From the NCBI RefSeq assembly GCF_030815485.1, contig NZ_JAUSWV010000002.1, positions 7,626,001-7,690,000 on the forward strand: a stretch of DNA of 64,000 nt, written 5' to 3'. The notes below the pieces were generated by a model. The model did no database searches, was not told where the DNA came from, and worked only from the letters and a program-made list of their open reading frames with translations. The position numbers and the translations under genes are program-made. The DNA is from Streptomyces rishiriensis (lineage in GTDB: Bacteria; Actinomycetota; Actinomycetes; Streptomycetales; Streptomycetaceae). This document shows, one piece after another, positions 7,132-15,431 of this stretch (positions within the stretch are counted from its first letter, which is position 1; every line of letters begins with the position of its first letter).

Positions 7132-9246
7132 TCAGCCGGCCGGCGCCGGGTGCTGAGGGGCCTCCAGCAGGCCCGTCAGCACCCGGTCGGGGGTGAGCGG
7201 CAGTTCGCGGAAGCGGACGCCCGTGGCGTGGTGCACGGCGTTGCCGAGGGCGGCCGCCGTGCCCACGATTCCGATCTCGCCGATCCCCTTGCCGCCCAGG
7301 GGGTTGAGATGCGGATCGTCCTCGTCGATCCAGTGCGCCTCGATGTCCGGAACGTCGGCGTGCGCGGGCACGTGGTAGGCGGCGAGATCCGACTCGGCGA
7401 AGTCGCCGAAGGCCGGGTCCAGGGTGCTGCCCTCGGTCAGCGCCATGCCCAGACCCATCGTCATCCCGCCGACGAACTGGGAGCGCGCGGTACGGGAGTT
7501 GAGGATGTGCCCCGCCGCGTACACCCCGAGCAGCCGGCGCACCCGCACCTCTCCGGTCACCGTGTCCACGGAGACCTCCGCGAAGTGCGCCCCGAACGCG
7601 TGCCGGGCGAAGGGGCTTTCGGCGTCGGCCTTCCCCTTGGTGTCGGCGCGCGCCGCCAACCCCTCGTCGGGCAGGGGACCCTGATGTCCCGCCAGCTGAG
7701 CGGCGAGGCGGGTGCAGGCCTCGTGCACCGCCCAGCCCCAGGAGGCGGTGCCGGAGGAGCCGCCCGCCAGCGGGGCCGCCGGCAGATCACTGCTGCCCAC
7801 CCGGATCCGCACCCGCTCCAGGGGCGCCTCCAGGGCGTCCGCGGCGATCTGCGCGAGGACAGTACGGGCTCCGGTGCCGATGTCCGCGGCGTTCACCTCG
7901 ACGAGGAAGGACCCGTCCGGCAGGGCACGCGCCGCAGCCCGCGACGGATACGCCTGCACCGGGTAGGTGGCGGCGGCCACGCCCGTCCCGAGCAGCAGCG
8001 GCCCGGCGGCGCGCGCCCGGGGGCGGGGATCCCGCTCGGACCACCCGAACCGGCGGGCGCCCTCCCGCAGACACTCGACGAGGTGCCGGCTGCTGAACGG
8101 CTTGCCGCTGTCCGGCTCGGTCTCCGGTTCGTTGAGGATCCGCACCTCGACCGGGTCCCTCCCGAGCGCCTCGGCCAGCTCGTCCATCGCGGACTCCAGG
8201 GCGTACATGCCCGGCGCCTCACCGGGCGCCCGCATCCAGGACGGCGTCGGCACGTCCAGCCGGACCACGTGGTGCCGGCTGCGCAGGGTCGGGGCGGCGT
8301 ACATGATGCGGGCCGGGATGCCCGCGTACTCGACGAACTCCTTGACGCGGGACGTGTACGTGGTCACCTCGTGCACGAGCGACGTCAGCCGGCCGTCGGA
8401 GTCCGCGCCCAGGCGCAGCCGGTGCAGTGTGGACGCCCGGTGGCCTACGGACGTGGGCAGTATGCGGCGGGGCAGGACCACGGTCACCGGACGGCCGGTG
8501 TGCCAGGTGGCCATCGTGGCGAGCACCACGTCCGGCCGGGGCGTGCCCTTGGATCCGAAGCCGCCGCCGACATGCTCGGCGACGACCGTGATCCGCTCGT
8601 TCGCCAGTCCGAACATCTTGCCGAGCACGCCGCGCACGGTAGTGGTGCCCTGGCTCGAGGTGTGCACGGTCAGCCGTTCGCCGTCCCAGTGCGCGGTGCT
8701 GGCGTGCGGCTCCATGGGGTGGTTGTGCAGGGGCGGCACCCGGTAGCCGACGTCGACCCGCACGTCCGCGTCGGCGAACGCGCCGTCGGGGTCGCCCAGT
8801 TCGCGTACGCCGGGAAACATCCCGTTGACCTTCTCGGGGACGTACGCCTGCGGATGGGTGGCGGTGAGCGTGACGTCGTGCGGTTCCTCGGCGAAGGAGA
8901 CCCGTACGGCGGCGGCGCCGGCCCGGGCCGCCTCCGGGCTGTCGGCCACCACCAGGGCGACGAACCACCCCCGGTTCGGCACGTCGGCGTCCTGGAGCAC
9001 GGCGAGGGTGGCGTCGTCCGCCGGGGCCAGGCGGGGCGCGTTGCGATGGGTGAGCACGGTGACCACACCGGGCAGCGCCAGTGCCGCCGTGTCGTCGACG
9101 TCCGTCACCCGGCCCCGCGCGATCGCCGCCGGGACGGGACGGGCGAACAGCCGCCCGGGAAGGGGCTGTTCGGCGGCGTAGCGGGCGGTTCCGGTGACCT
9201 TCTCCCGGCCCTCCCTGCGCTCGGCGGGGGCGCCCACGGCGGTCAT
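7132..9246 (-). CDS. Xanthine dehydrogenase-family molybdopterin-binding subunit
   Basis: A 704-residue large subunit of a molybdenum hydroxylase of the xanthine oxidase family (PaoC/YagR-like). Features: an N-terminal GREKVTGTARYAAE, the molybdopterin-contact GGGFGSKG near residue 225, a further Mo-cofactor loop around ADIGTGARTVLAQIAAD, and the C-terminal GGKGIGEIG whose Glu is the family's catalytic base. Such enzymes hydroxylate aldehydes or N-heterocycles with water as oxygen source. Its ATG overlaps the stop of the FAD subunit by four bases (ATGA), a sign of translational coupling. It is the last gene of a three-gene operon read leftwards (2Fe-2S, FAD, Mo subunits). No XdhC-type maturation gene is adjacent. 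The substrate is unknown. Confidence 0.92.
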   Translation of the reverse strand: MTAVGAPAERREGREKVTGTARYAAEQPLPGRLFARPVPAAIARGRVTDVDDTAALALPGVVTVLTHRNAPRLAPADDATLAVLQDADVPNRGWFVALVVADSPEAARAGAAAVRVSFAEEPHDVTLTATHPQAYVPEKVNGMFPGVRELGDPDGAFADADVRVDVGYRVPPLHNHPMEPHASTAHWDGERLTVHTSSQGTTTVRGVLGKMFGLANERITVVAEHVGGGFGSKGTPRPDVVLATMATWHTGRPVTVVLPRRILPTSVGHRASTLHRLRLGADSDGRLTSLVHEVTTYTSRVKEFVEYAGIPARIMYAAPTLRSRHHVVRLDVPTPSWMRAPGEAPGMYALESAMDELAEALGRDPVEVRILNEPETEPDSGKPFSSRHLVECLREGARRFGWSERDPRPRARAAGPLLLGTGVAAATYPVQAYPSRAAARALPDGSFLVEVNAADIGTGARTVLAQIAADALEAPLERVRIRVGSSDLPAAPLAGGSSGTASWGWAVHEACTRLAAQLAGHQGPLPDEGLAARADTKGKADAESPFARHAFGAHFAEVSVDTVTGEVRVRRLLGVYAAGHILNSRTARSQFVGGMTMGLGMALTEGSTLDPAFGDFAESDLAAYHVPAHADVPDIEAHWIDEDDPHLNPLGGKGIGEIGIVGTAAALGNAVHHATGVRFRELPLTPDRVLTGLLEAPQHPAPAG

Positions 9247-10298
9247 GAGTCCTCCTCGTGCGGTCCGGGCCCGCCCCGTCCGGGCTCGTGCGGTACGGGC
9301 CTGTGCGATCCGGGCTCGTGCGGTACGAGTCGCGTCAGGACGTCCACGGCGAGGTTGCGGGCCAGCGGCACCTTGTACGCGTTGTCGCGCAGCGGCCGGG
9401 CCTCGGACAGTTCCAGCTCGGCGGCGCGCTCGAAGGCCGCCCGGGTGGGGGCAGCGCCCAGCAGGGCCTCCTCGGCCCGCCTGGCCCGCCACGGGCGGTG
9501 GGCCAGCGCCCCGAAGGCGATCCCCACCTGCGCGACGACGCCGTCGGCGACCTCCAGGACCACCGCGACGGAGGCCAGCGCGAAGGCGTACGAGGCCCGG
9601 TCGCGCGCCTTGCGGTACGCGGACGGCAGCCCGGCCGTGGCGGCGGGCAGCAGGACGGCCGTGACGAGTTCGCCCGGTTCGATCACGGTGTCCCGCTCCG
9701 GTTCCGTCCCGGGCAGCCGGTGGAACGCGGCCGCCGCCACCCGGCGCACACCCGCCGTGCCGTACAGCTCGACCTCGGCGTCCAGCGCGGCCAGCGCGAC
9801 GGCCATGTCCGACGGATGGGTGGCGATGCAGTGTTCGGAGTGCCCGAGTACCGCGTGGTCGCGGTGCACGCCCTCCCGGGCGGCGCAGCCGCTGCCCGGC
9901 TCCCGCTTGTTGCACGGCTTGGAGACGTCCTGGAAGTAGGGGCATCGGGTGCGCTGGAGCAGGTTCCCGCCGGTCGTGGCGGCGTTGCGCAGCTGCCCCG
10001 AGGCGCCCGCGAGCACCGCCTGGGAGAGGACCGGGTAGCGGTCACGCACGCGGGGGTGGGCCGCGAGGTCGCTGTTGCGCACCAGGGCGCCGACGCGCAG
10101 CGACCCGTCCGGCAGCTCCGTCACCTCGTCCAGCGGGAGCCGGGTGACGTCGACGAGGGCGGTCGGCCTCTCCACGCCGAGCTTCATCAGGTCGACGAGG
10201 TTGGTGCCGCCGCCCAGATAGCGTGCCCCCGGGTGTGCGGCGAAGGCTTCGGCTGCCTCCGCGAGGCTGCCGGCCCGTACGTAGGCGAAGGTTTCCAC
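9243..10298 (-). CDS. Molybdenum hydroxylase FAD-binding subunit with Fe-S insertion (PaoB/YagS-like)
   Basis: A 351-residue FAD subunit of the CoxM/PaoB type: the flavin loops ARYLGGGTNLVDLMK (residues 26-40) and GNAATTGGNLLQ-type segment (LRNAATTGGNLLQRTRCP, 103-120). Cysteines 119, 129, 138 and 157 lie in an insertion (CPYF, CNKREPGSGC, EHC) that in E. coli PaoB carries an extra 4Fe-4S cluster, so this is the PaoABC-like subclass rather than a plain CoxM. Start GTG 10298, with AGAGGA about 10 bases upstream. The last 25 or so residues are an odd Pro-His-Glu-Pro-Gly repeat tail encoded by a tandem DNA repeat that runs almost to the stop, which overlaps the next gene's ATG. Confidence 0.92.
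   Translation of the reverse strand: METFAYVRAGSLAEAAEAFAAHPGARYLGGGTNLVDLMKLGVERPTALVDVTRLPLDEVTELPDGSLRVGALVRNSDLAAHPRVRDRYPVLSQAVLAGASGQLRNAATTGGNLLQRTRCPYFQDVSKPCNKREPGSGCAAREGVHRDHAVLGHSEHCIATHPSDMAVALAALDAEVELYGTAGVRRVAAAAFHRLPGTEPERDTVIEPGELVTAVLLPAATAGLPSAYRKARDRASYAFALASVAVVLEVADGVVAQVGIAFGALAHRPWRARRAEEALLGAAPTRAAFERAAELELSEARPLRDNAYKVPLARNLAVDVLTRLVPHEPGSHRPVPHEPGRGGPGPHEEDS
9254..9328 (-). repeat. Tandem repeat at the 3' end of the FAD-subunit gene
   Basis: A 16-base unit (CGGGCTCGTGCGGTAC on the plus strand) occurs at 9281-9296 and again at 9311-9326, a 30-base period, with a diverged third copy around 9254-9268. In the FAD subunit it encodes a PHEPG-type tail that is not part of the conserved fold. 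The array stops just before the ATGA overlap with the next gene, so its length changes the protein tail but not the coupling. Confidence 0.75.
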
Positions 10299-10349
10299 CG
10301 GATCACGTCCTCTGGTTGCCCCGGTCGTGCGCTCGGGCCGCCGGCCCCG

Positions 10350-10910
10350 TCACGTGCCGGCCGCCCCGGTCACGTCCGTGACCGCGTCGACGATGCGCGG
10401 ATAGGCGCCGCAGCGGCAGAGATTGCCGCTGAGCCGCTCGCGGATCTCGTCCCGGTCCAGCGCGACGGGCCGTCCGGAGGGCGCCGCGGGATCGGTGACG
10501 TGCGAGGGATGGCCCGACTCCGCCTCGGCGAGCGCGCCCACCGCCGAGCAGATCTGGCCGGGTGTGCAGTACCCGCACTGGAATGCGTCGCGCTCCAGGA
10601 AGGCCCGCTGGAGCGGATGCGGATCCCCGCCGTCGCCGGACAGGCCCTCGACGGTCGTGACGTCGCTGCCGTCCAGGGCGACGGCGAGCAGCAGACAGCT
10701 GTTGACGCGCCGCCCGTCGACGAGGACCGTGCACGCGCCGCACTGGCCGTGGTCGCAGCCCTTCTTCGCTCCGGTGAGGTCGAGATCCTCGCGCAGCACG
10801 TCCAGCAGCACACGCCGGTGGTCGACGGACAGGGTGTGCGGCTTGCCGTTGACGCGCAGCTTCGTGTCCGATCGGTGGGGCGACGACCGGCGGCCGTGCT
10901 CACTGCCCAT
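10350..10910 (-). CDS. Molybdenum hydroxylase 2Fe-2S subunit (PaoA/CoxS-like)
   Basis: A 186-residue electron-transfer subunit with two 2Fe-2S clusters. The plant-ferredoxin-type cluster uses Cys52, Cys57, Cys60 and Cys72 (GCDHGQCGACTV, then NSC); the second uses Cys112, Cys115, Cys165 and Cys167 (QCGYCTPGQ and NLCRCGAYPR). It passes electrons from the Mo site to FAD. E. coli PaoA has a Tat leader, but here the N-terminus (MGSEHGRRSS) has no hydrophobic stretch, so the complex is probably cytosolic. ATG 10910 is chosen with AAGGG upstream; it is the first gene of the operon, 51 bases before the FAD subunit. Confidence 0.93.
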   Translation of the reverse strand: MGSEHGRRSSPHRSDTKLRVNGKPHTLSVDHRRVLLDVLREDLDLTGAKKGCDHGQCGACTVLVDGRRVNSCLLLAVALDGSDVTTVEGLSGDGGDPHPLQRAFLERDAFQCGYCTPGQICSAVGALAEAESGHPSHVTDPAAPSGRPVALDRDEIRERLSGNLCRCGAYPRIVDAVTDVTGAAGT

Positions 10911-11030
10911 GTCCTGGTCCCTTCCGGGGCGGTCCGTGGTGCCGTGCAGACCGCGTATCCAGAGTGGGGCCCGTGACACGTACCGGAACGGGGCAATCCG
11001 CGCAGGGGCGCGTGCCGGCCGCCCACCGGG

Positions 11031-12290
11031 CTATCGGTCGGTCGCCTCGCGGTCGTCGTCACCGGTGGCGCCCGGGGCACCCGTGGTGCGCTCCTGTCCC
11101 GCCGTCCCGGTGCGGGCCGGCGGAACGGCCGACGCCACCGGGCGCAGGCCCTTGGTCGTCTCCCTGAACCGCTCCAGGGTCCTGCCCAGCTGCTGGAACG
11201 GCGAGCCGTTCTTCCTGGCCGGGGCCGGCCGCGGTTCCCCGGCCTCGGCGGCCGCCTCCCGGTACGCGGCCAGCGCCTCGTGGGCTTGTTCGGCGGCCTC
11301 CCGGTACAGGTCCCGGGACTCCGTCATCGCCTCCAGCGCCTCCTTGTACATCACCACGAGCTTGCGCTCCCGCGCGAGCTCCTCCTCCGGGGTCAGCAGC
11401 CGCCAGTCCTCCCGCAGCGCGGTGAGCGCGGCGTCGGCGCCCTCCGGCAGCGGCCGGGGCAGCGCCGCGAAGCGCCGTACCGCGTCCAGCAGCTCGGTGG
11501 GATGCGTGCCGTCGAGGAACACGCTGCGCACCGCGTAGTCGGCGGCGTCGTAGTCGGCCGGAGCGGGGGCGCCGGGAAGGACCAGGGCCCCGCCGCGCGG
11601 CACCTCCACCCCGGACTCCTTGAGGGCCCAGTTCACGGTGCGCAGCTGGTGCGGGGCCGCGCGGTGCTCGACGACCCGGTGGTGCAGGCCGGGCGGCAGG
11701 AGCCGGACCAGGGACTGCCGGCCCCGCTCGTCGGGCGTCATGGCCTCGTGCACGACGAGGTGGACGGTCCAGGTGTCCCGCAGGGCGGCCCGGAGCGCGC
11801 GCCGCAGTTCCTTCTCGTCCCCGGGGAGCGGGTTGGCGGCGAGGAACCGTTCACCGGTGACCGTCTCGTTGCCCCACAGGGCGTCGGGCTCCCAGGACCA
11901 GAACATCCCGGCGGGCGAGGGCCACCGCTGGTCCCACGGCCGCTCCGCCTCCGCCGTCAGCGTCCACTCCTGGCCCTGTCCCGACCACTCGGCGAGCCTC
12001 AGCCGGGCACGGACGGTCACCTCCCCCTCGACGAGCCAGCGGGCCTCGAAGGCCGTCTCGCCCTCGGGGGTGTCGCTGTCGGGCAGCTCGGCGAAGTCCT
12101 GGACGGTCTCGGCGTCCCTGAGTGCCTGGAGGTGTTTGCGCAGGACGTCCGGAGCGGTGGGGCCGGTGTGGCGGCCACGGGTCTGCCACACCGTGGAGGG
12201 CGTCGTGGGCGGAACGGTCGCGGAGATGTGTGTGAGTCCATTCGTGAGGGCGGTGACGACGTGGCGACGACGGGCGAAGGCCAGTATCAC
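11031..12290 (-). CDS. Unrecognised protein with C-terminal coiled coil
   Basis: A protein of about 400 residues that I do not recognise. The body is a mixed domain with repeated Trp/aromatic positions (RPWDQRWPSP, FWSWEPDALWGNE, RDTWTVHLVVHEAM). Toward the end a long Glu/Ala/Lys/Arg-rich stretch (ELARERKLVVMYKEALEAM and onward to AYREAA) should form a coiled coil, followed by a basic, disordered tail. No signal peptide or membrane helix is seen, so it is probably cytosolic. The start is uncertain: there is no clear ribosome site, and in-frame candidates are GTG 12377, TTG 12314, GTG 12290 (used here) and GTG 12191. It stands alone between the hydroxylase operon and a decayed region. Confidence 0.6.
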   Translation of the reverse strand: MILAFARRRHVVTALTNGLTHISATVPPTTPSTVWQTRGRHTGPTAPDVLRKHLQALRDAETVQDFAELPDSDTPEGETAFEARWLVEGEVTVRARLRLAEWSGQGQEWTLTAEAERPWDQRWPSPAGMFWSWEPDALWGNETVTGERFLAANPLPGDEKELRRALRAALRDTWTVHLVVHEAMTPDERGRQSLVRLLPPGLHHRVVEHRAAPHQLRTVNWALKESGVEVPRGGALVLPGAPAPADYDAADYAVRSVFLDGTHPTELLDAVRRFAALPRPLPEGADAALTALREDWRLLTPEEELARERKLVVMYKEALEAMTESRDLYREAAEQAHEALAAYREAAAEAGEPRPAPARKNGSPFQQLGRTLERFRETTKGLRPVASAVPPARTGTAGQERTTGAPGATGDDDREATDR

Positions 12291-12523
12291 TCGCCGCGGG
12301 GGGTGTGCGATCAAGCGGGTCGGTGGCGCGGGCACCCGCGGGCGCCCCGCCGGGGTGTGCCTTCCCCGGCACGGCACGGGTCACGCGTGCGGATCCGGCC
12401 CGTGGGGCCGGCGCTGCGCGCCGGGGGTGTGCGCCACTCGTACGGGGTGTGCGCCGTTCACCACGGCCGGTGCCTGCGCACGCGTGGGCCGTCCGGCTCG
12501 GGGACCCGAGAATCGGAGCCGGT

Positions 12524-12566
12524 GGACAGGGCTCGCCCACCATCCGCGTCGGGGCGAGCCCTGTCC
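12524..12566. repeat. Perfect 15-bp inverted repeat (hairpin)
   Basis: GGACAGGGCTCGCCC at 12524-12538 pairs exactly with 12552-12566, leaving a 13-base loop. There is no T-tract on either side. It could be a rho-independent-like terminator of the kind Streptomyces uses, but no intact gene ends here on either strand; it may have terminated the lost gene whose remnant lies at 12834-13058 on the minus strand. Confidence 0.7.
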
Positions 12567-12620
12567 GCGTCGGCCGGCCGGCGACGCGGCCTCTCGGCGT
12601 CACCGCCGCGCAGTGTTTCC

Positions 12621-12682
12621 CGAGCCGGGCGAGCCGGGCGAGCCGGGCGGGCAAGGCGGGCGAGCCGGGCGGGCAAGGCGGC
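12621..12682. repeat. Short tandem repeat, GAGCCGGGC units
   Basis: Three adjacent 9-base CGAGCCGGG units are followed by two copies of a longer GGGCAAGGCGGGCGAGCC-type unit. In one plus-strand frame this would read Gly-Glu-Pro repeats, but there is no gene frame around it. It looks like slippage-prone non-coding DNA. Confidence 0.65.
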
Positions 12683-12833
12683 GAGCGCAGGGGGCATGGC
12701 GCGTCCGGCTGCCGGCGATCGTGGCGTGGCCGCCGCTTCCCTCCATCGTGATCGCGCGGCTCGTCGCCCCCGTGCGCGACCGGCCCGTTTCTCCCGCGGG
12801 GGACGCCGAGCGGGCCGCCGCGCGGCAGCCGGA

Positions 12834-13058
12834 CCGGTTGCGGTGGAACCGGAGGTCCTTCCCGACCGGCAGGTCGTCGCTCCCCCGGCGGGCGAGCGTG
12901 AGCAGCACGGTGTCCGGGGCGGCCCGGCGCACCTCGCCGTCCTCGCTGTCCAGGGCCTTGTCGAGAATGTAGGCGGGGACGACGCGGTCGAAGGGGCTGC
13001 CCGGATCCCGGAAGGAAGCAACGACATCATGCGCGTCATCGTGACCCGCGGCCCGACG
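12834..13058 (-). pseudogene. Probable gene remnant, family unknown
   Basis: On the minus strand the frame reads DDAHDVVASFRDPGSPFD, then RVVPAYILDKALDSEDGEV and RRAAPDTVLLTLARRGSDD, then LPVGKDLRFHRNR. This has the residue balance and third-base pattern of real protein, unlike the neighbouring frames. No start codon with a ribosome site is found upstream before it runs under the hydrolase gene at 13070, and downstream the sequence degenerates into repeat DNA. It is therefore read as an internal piece of a lost gene, about 75 residues. I do not recognise the family. A short intact gene with an unusual start is the alternative. Confidence 0.35.
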
Positions 13059-13069
13059 GAGGCATCGGT

Positions 13070-14122
13070 ATGAACGACATCGGGGAACCCGTGCTGCTGC
13101 ACACCACCGGCAGGGCCGCCCACATCACGCTCGACCGGCCGAGGGCCATCAACGCCCTGAACCACGCGATGGTGCGCCGCATGGACGACGCGCTGAGGGT
13201 CTGGGAGCGCGACCCGGCCGTCGAGGTCGTCGTCATCTCCGGAGCGGGGGAGCGCGGTCTGTGTGCGGGCGGCGACATCCGCGCCGTCCACGACGACGCC
13301 CGCGACGCCGACGGCGCCGCCTCGGCCCGTTTCTGGCGCGACGAGTACCACCTCAACGCCCGCATCGCCCGCTTTCCCAAGCCCTACGTCGCCCTGATGG
13401 ACGGCATCGTGATGGGCGGCGGGGTCGGCGTCTCCGCGCACGGCAGCGTCCGGATCGTCACCGAGCGGTCGAGGGTCGCGATGCCCGAGACGGGCATCGG
13501 CTTCGTGCCGGACGTCGGCGGCACCTACCTGCTCGCCCGTGCCCCGGGCGAACTGGGCACCCATCTCGCCCTGACGGGTGCGCAGATCGGGGCGGGGGAC
13601 GCCGTGTCGTGCGGGCTCGCCGACCACTACATGCCGTCCGTCTCGCTCCGGCGGTTCGTCGACGACCTCACGGACCGGCCCGTACGGGAAGCCCTGGACC
13701 GTCATGTACGGCCCTTGCCGCAGGGCGAGTTGTCCGGCCACCGGGGGTGGATCGACGCCTGCTACGCGGCCGACACCGTCGAGGAGATCGTCCGACGGCT
13801 GTTCGCCCACGGCGGCCCGGCGGCCAAGGAGGCCGCGGAGACCCTGCTGGCCAAGTCGCCCACGGCGCTCAAGGTCACGCTCGCCGCCCTGCGCCGTGCC
13901 CGGCGGATCGGCTCGCTGGAACGGGTGCTGGAACAGGAGTACCGCGTCTCCTGCGCAGCCCTGAGCACACATGACCTGGTCGAGGGCATCCGCGCCCAGG
14001 TCATCGACAAGGACCGCGAACCCCGTTGGTCGCCGGCCACCCTCGCCGAGGTCACGGCGGCCGACGTGGAGCGCTTCTTCGCCCCGCTCGGCGAGCGTGA
14101 ACTCGGCCTCGCCGGCCCCTGA
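13070..14122 (+). CDS. Enoyl-CoA hydratase/isomerase family; probable 3-hydroxyisobutyryl-CoA hydrolase
   Basis: A 350-residue crotonase-fold enzyme. The first oxyanion-hole segment GLCAGGDIRAVHDDA and the second, LMDGIVMGGGVGVS, are clear, and the MPETGIGFVPDVGGTYLL block with its Glu and Asp is diagnostic of 3-hydroxyisobutyryl-CoA hydrolases rather than hydratases. The length (350 rather than about 260) and the extra C-terminal helical part also fit that subgroup. The reaction releases free 3-hydroxyisobutyrate from its CoA ester in valine breakdown, in the cytosol. The ATG at 13070 follows GGAGGCATCGGT. No other valine-catabolic gene is adjacent, so the pathway role rests on the family match. 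Confidence 0.88.
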   Translation: MNDIGEPVLLHTTGRAAHITLDRPRAINALNHAMVRRMDDALRVWERDPAVEVVVISGAGERGLCAGGDIRAVHDDARDADGAASARFWRDEYHLNARIARFPKPYVALMDGIVMGGGVGVSAHGSVRIVTERSRVAMPETGIGFVPDVGGTYLLARAPGELGTHLALTGAQIGAGDAVSCGLADHYMPSVSLRRFVDDLTDRPVREALDRHVRPLPQGELSGHRGWIDACYAADTVEEIVRRLFAHGGPAAKEAAETLLAKSPTALKVTLAALRRARRIGSLERVLEQEYRVSCAALSTHDLVEGIRAQVIDKDREPRWSPATLAEVTAADVERFFAPLGERELGLAGP

Positions 14123-14248
14123 TCCCACGACGTGGGTCGAGCGGGACCGGCACGGTGATCCGGGTCACCGAGCCGCGGAGAGGGCGATCACGCCGGTTGG
14201 GGCGGTATTGGCCAGGGACCCGCCACGCGGTACCGTCGCTCTGATATC

Positions 14249-14351
14249 GACGACGGCGAGACGGAAGCCGGTGAGAACCCGGCACGGTCGCGCCACTGTG
14301 GACGGTGCACCCCGAAAGGGGGCATCGCGAGTCAGACCCGTGGCCGTCGTC
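14249..14351 (+). ncRNA. Cobalamin (B12) riboswitch upstream of cbtBA
   Basis: A 9-base outer stem pairs GACGACGGC (14249-14257) exactly with GCCGTCGTC (14343-14351). Inside are the aptamer landmarks: GGAAGCCGGTGAGAACCCGG, then GGTCGCGCCACTGT containing the B12-box core GCCACTG (14292-14298), and a closing GAGTCAGACCC. The aptamer ends about 33 bases before the ribosome site of cbtB. Binding of adenosylcobalamin or another cobalamin would normally lower expression of the cobalt-uptake genes when B12 is plentiful. Whether control is on transcription or translation cannot be told. Confidence 0.9.
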
Positions 14352-14398
14352 ATGTGCACCACCGAGATGGGACGCGAACTCCCAGAGGAGGTTCCGCC

Positions 14399-14620
14399 AT
14401 GGCGCAGCATGTCGCCCAGCCGACTACCAGCACGCCCGTCGTACCTGCCAAGTTGCCGCTGAAGGACATCGCCCCCTGGGCAGTCTTCTTCGGCGTGCTG
14501 ATGCTGGTCCTGCTGTACTTCGTCGGCGCGGAGCAAGGCGCCACCGCCGTCGTCTCCGGCGAGGACGTTCACGAGTGGGTGCACGACGCCCGCCACCTGC
14601 TCGGCTTCCCCTGCCACTGA
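14399..14620 (+). CDS. cbtB: Cobalt transporter subunit CbtB
   Basis: A 73-residue protein with one membrane helix (PWAVFFGVLMLVLLYFVGAEQG) and a short C-terminal part, VHEWVHDARHLLGFPCH, whose His residues are typical of CbtB and probably bind cobalt. The start at ATG 14399 has AGAGGAGG at 14384-14391. CbtA is encoded 24 bases downstream, and a cobalamin riboswitch lies upstream, which is the usual arrangement for this putative cobalt uptake system feeding B12 synthesis. The protein acts in the cell membrane with CbtA. Confidence 0.92.
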   Translation: MAQHVAQPTTSTPVVPAKLPLKDIAPWAVFFGVLMLVLLYFVGAEQGATAVVSGEDVHEWVHDARHLLGFPCH

Positions 14621-14644
14621 CCCGAGGGGAACCCCGGCACACCC

Positions 14645-15406
14645 ATGAACTCCGCAACGGTGCGAAACCTGCTCGTGCGGGGCATGCTCGCCGGCCTGGC
14701 CGCCGGCGTGCTCGCCCTGATCGTCGCCTACTTCCTCGGTGAGCCGAACGTCGACAGCGCGATCGGCTTCGAGGAATCCCATGCAGCCGCCCACGAGCAC
14801 CACGAGGTGGAACTCGTCTCCCGCAGCCTGCAGTCCACGGCCGGTCTCGCCACCGGCGTGCTGATCTACGGGGTGGCCTTCGGCGGCATCGCCGCCCTCG
14901 CCTTCTGCTTCGCCCTCGGCCGCGTGGGCCGCCTCGGCCCCCGGGCCACGGCCCTGCTGCTGTCGGGGGCCGCCCTGCTGGCCGTGTACGTCGTGCCGTT
15001 CCTGAAGTACCCGGCGAACCCGCCCGCGGTGGGCGATCCCGACACCATCGGCAAGCGCACCACCCTGTACTTCCTGATGATGGTGCTCGGCGTACTGCTC
15101 GCGGTCGCCGCGGTGATCCTCGGCAAGCGGCTGGCGCCGAGGCTGGGCACCTGGAACGCGACCGTCGCAGCCGTCCTCGGCTTCGTGCTCGTCATCGGAC
15201 TGGCCTACGGGTTCCTCCCCGCCGTCAACGAGGTGCCGGGCGACTTCCCGGCCGCCCTGCTGTGGCGGTTCCGGCTGTCCGCGCTCGCCCTGCAGGTCAC
15301 GCTCTGGGCGGGCTTCGGCCTCGTCTTCGGCGAACTGGCCGAACGGCTGCTGCACCCCGGGCCCGCCGCGGTGACCGCGGGCACACCGGTGGCCGCCCCA
15401 CGGTGA
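14645..15406 (+). CDS. cbtA: Cobalt transporter subunit CbtA
   Basis: A 253-residue integral membrane protein with about six hydrophobic helices: LLVRGMLAGLAAGVLALIVAY at the N-terminus, then LATGVLIYGVAFGGIAALAF, a third at residues 98-115, and others to the end. The His-rich loop AAAHEHHEVE after helix 1 is a plausible metal-entry site. It matches the CbtA family, the channel-like partner of CbtB, thought to bring Co(II) into the cell for B12 synthesis. It follows cbtB by 24 bases and ends just before a hairpin terminator. It should share the riboswitch control of the operon. Confidence 0.92.
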   Translation: MNSATVRNLLVRGMLAGLAAGVLALIVAYFLGEPNVDSAIGFEESHAAAHEHHEVELVSRSLQSTAGLATGVLIYGVAFGGIAALAFCFALGRVGRLGPRATALLLSGAALLAVYVVPFLKYPANPPAVGDPDTIGKRTTLYFLMMVLGVLLAVAAVILGKRLAPRLGTWNATVAAVLGFVLVIGLAYGFLPAVNEVPGDFPAALLWRFRLSALALQVTLWAGFGLVFGELAERLLHPGPAAVTAGTPVAAPR

Positions 15407-15431
15407 CGTGACCGGGACGACGACCCGGCTG

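Larger units (their letters stand above)
12291..13069. other. Gene-poor, repeat-bearing region
   Basis: About 780 bases with no intact gene that I can support. It holds a perfect 15-base inverted repeat (12524-12566), a GC-rich tandem tract (12621-12682) and, on the minus strand, a stretch of good coding character without a start (12834-13058). Many overlapping open frames exist on both strands, as expected at this GC content, but none has a convincing start and composition. The region looks like a site of past gene loss. Confidence 0.6.

Noticed and set aside
7150..9939. Plus-strand 929-codon frame opposite the molybdenum hydroxylase subunits
   Set aside because: No motif and shadow composition; the minus strand is certain.
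12305..12751. Collagen-like Gly-Glu-Pro reading frame across the tandem repeat
   Set aside because: The repeat codes for it only locally; no start, ribosome site or protein-like flanks.
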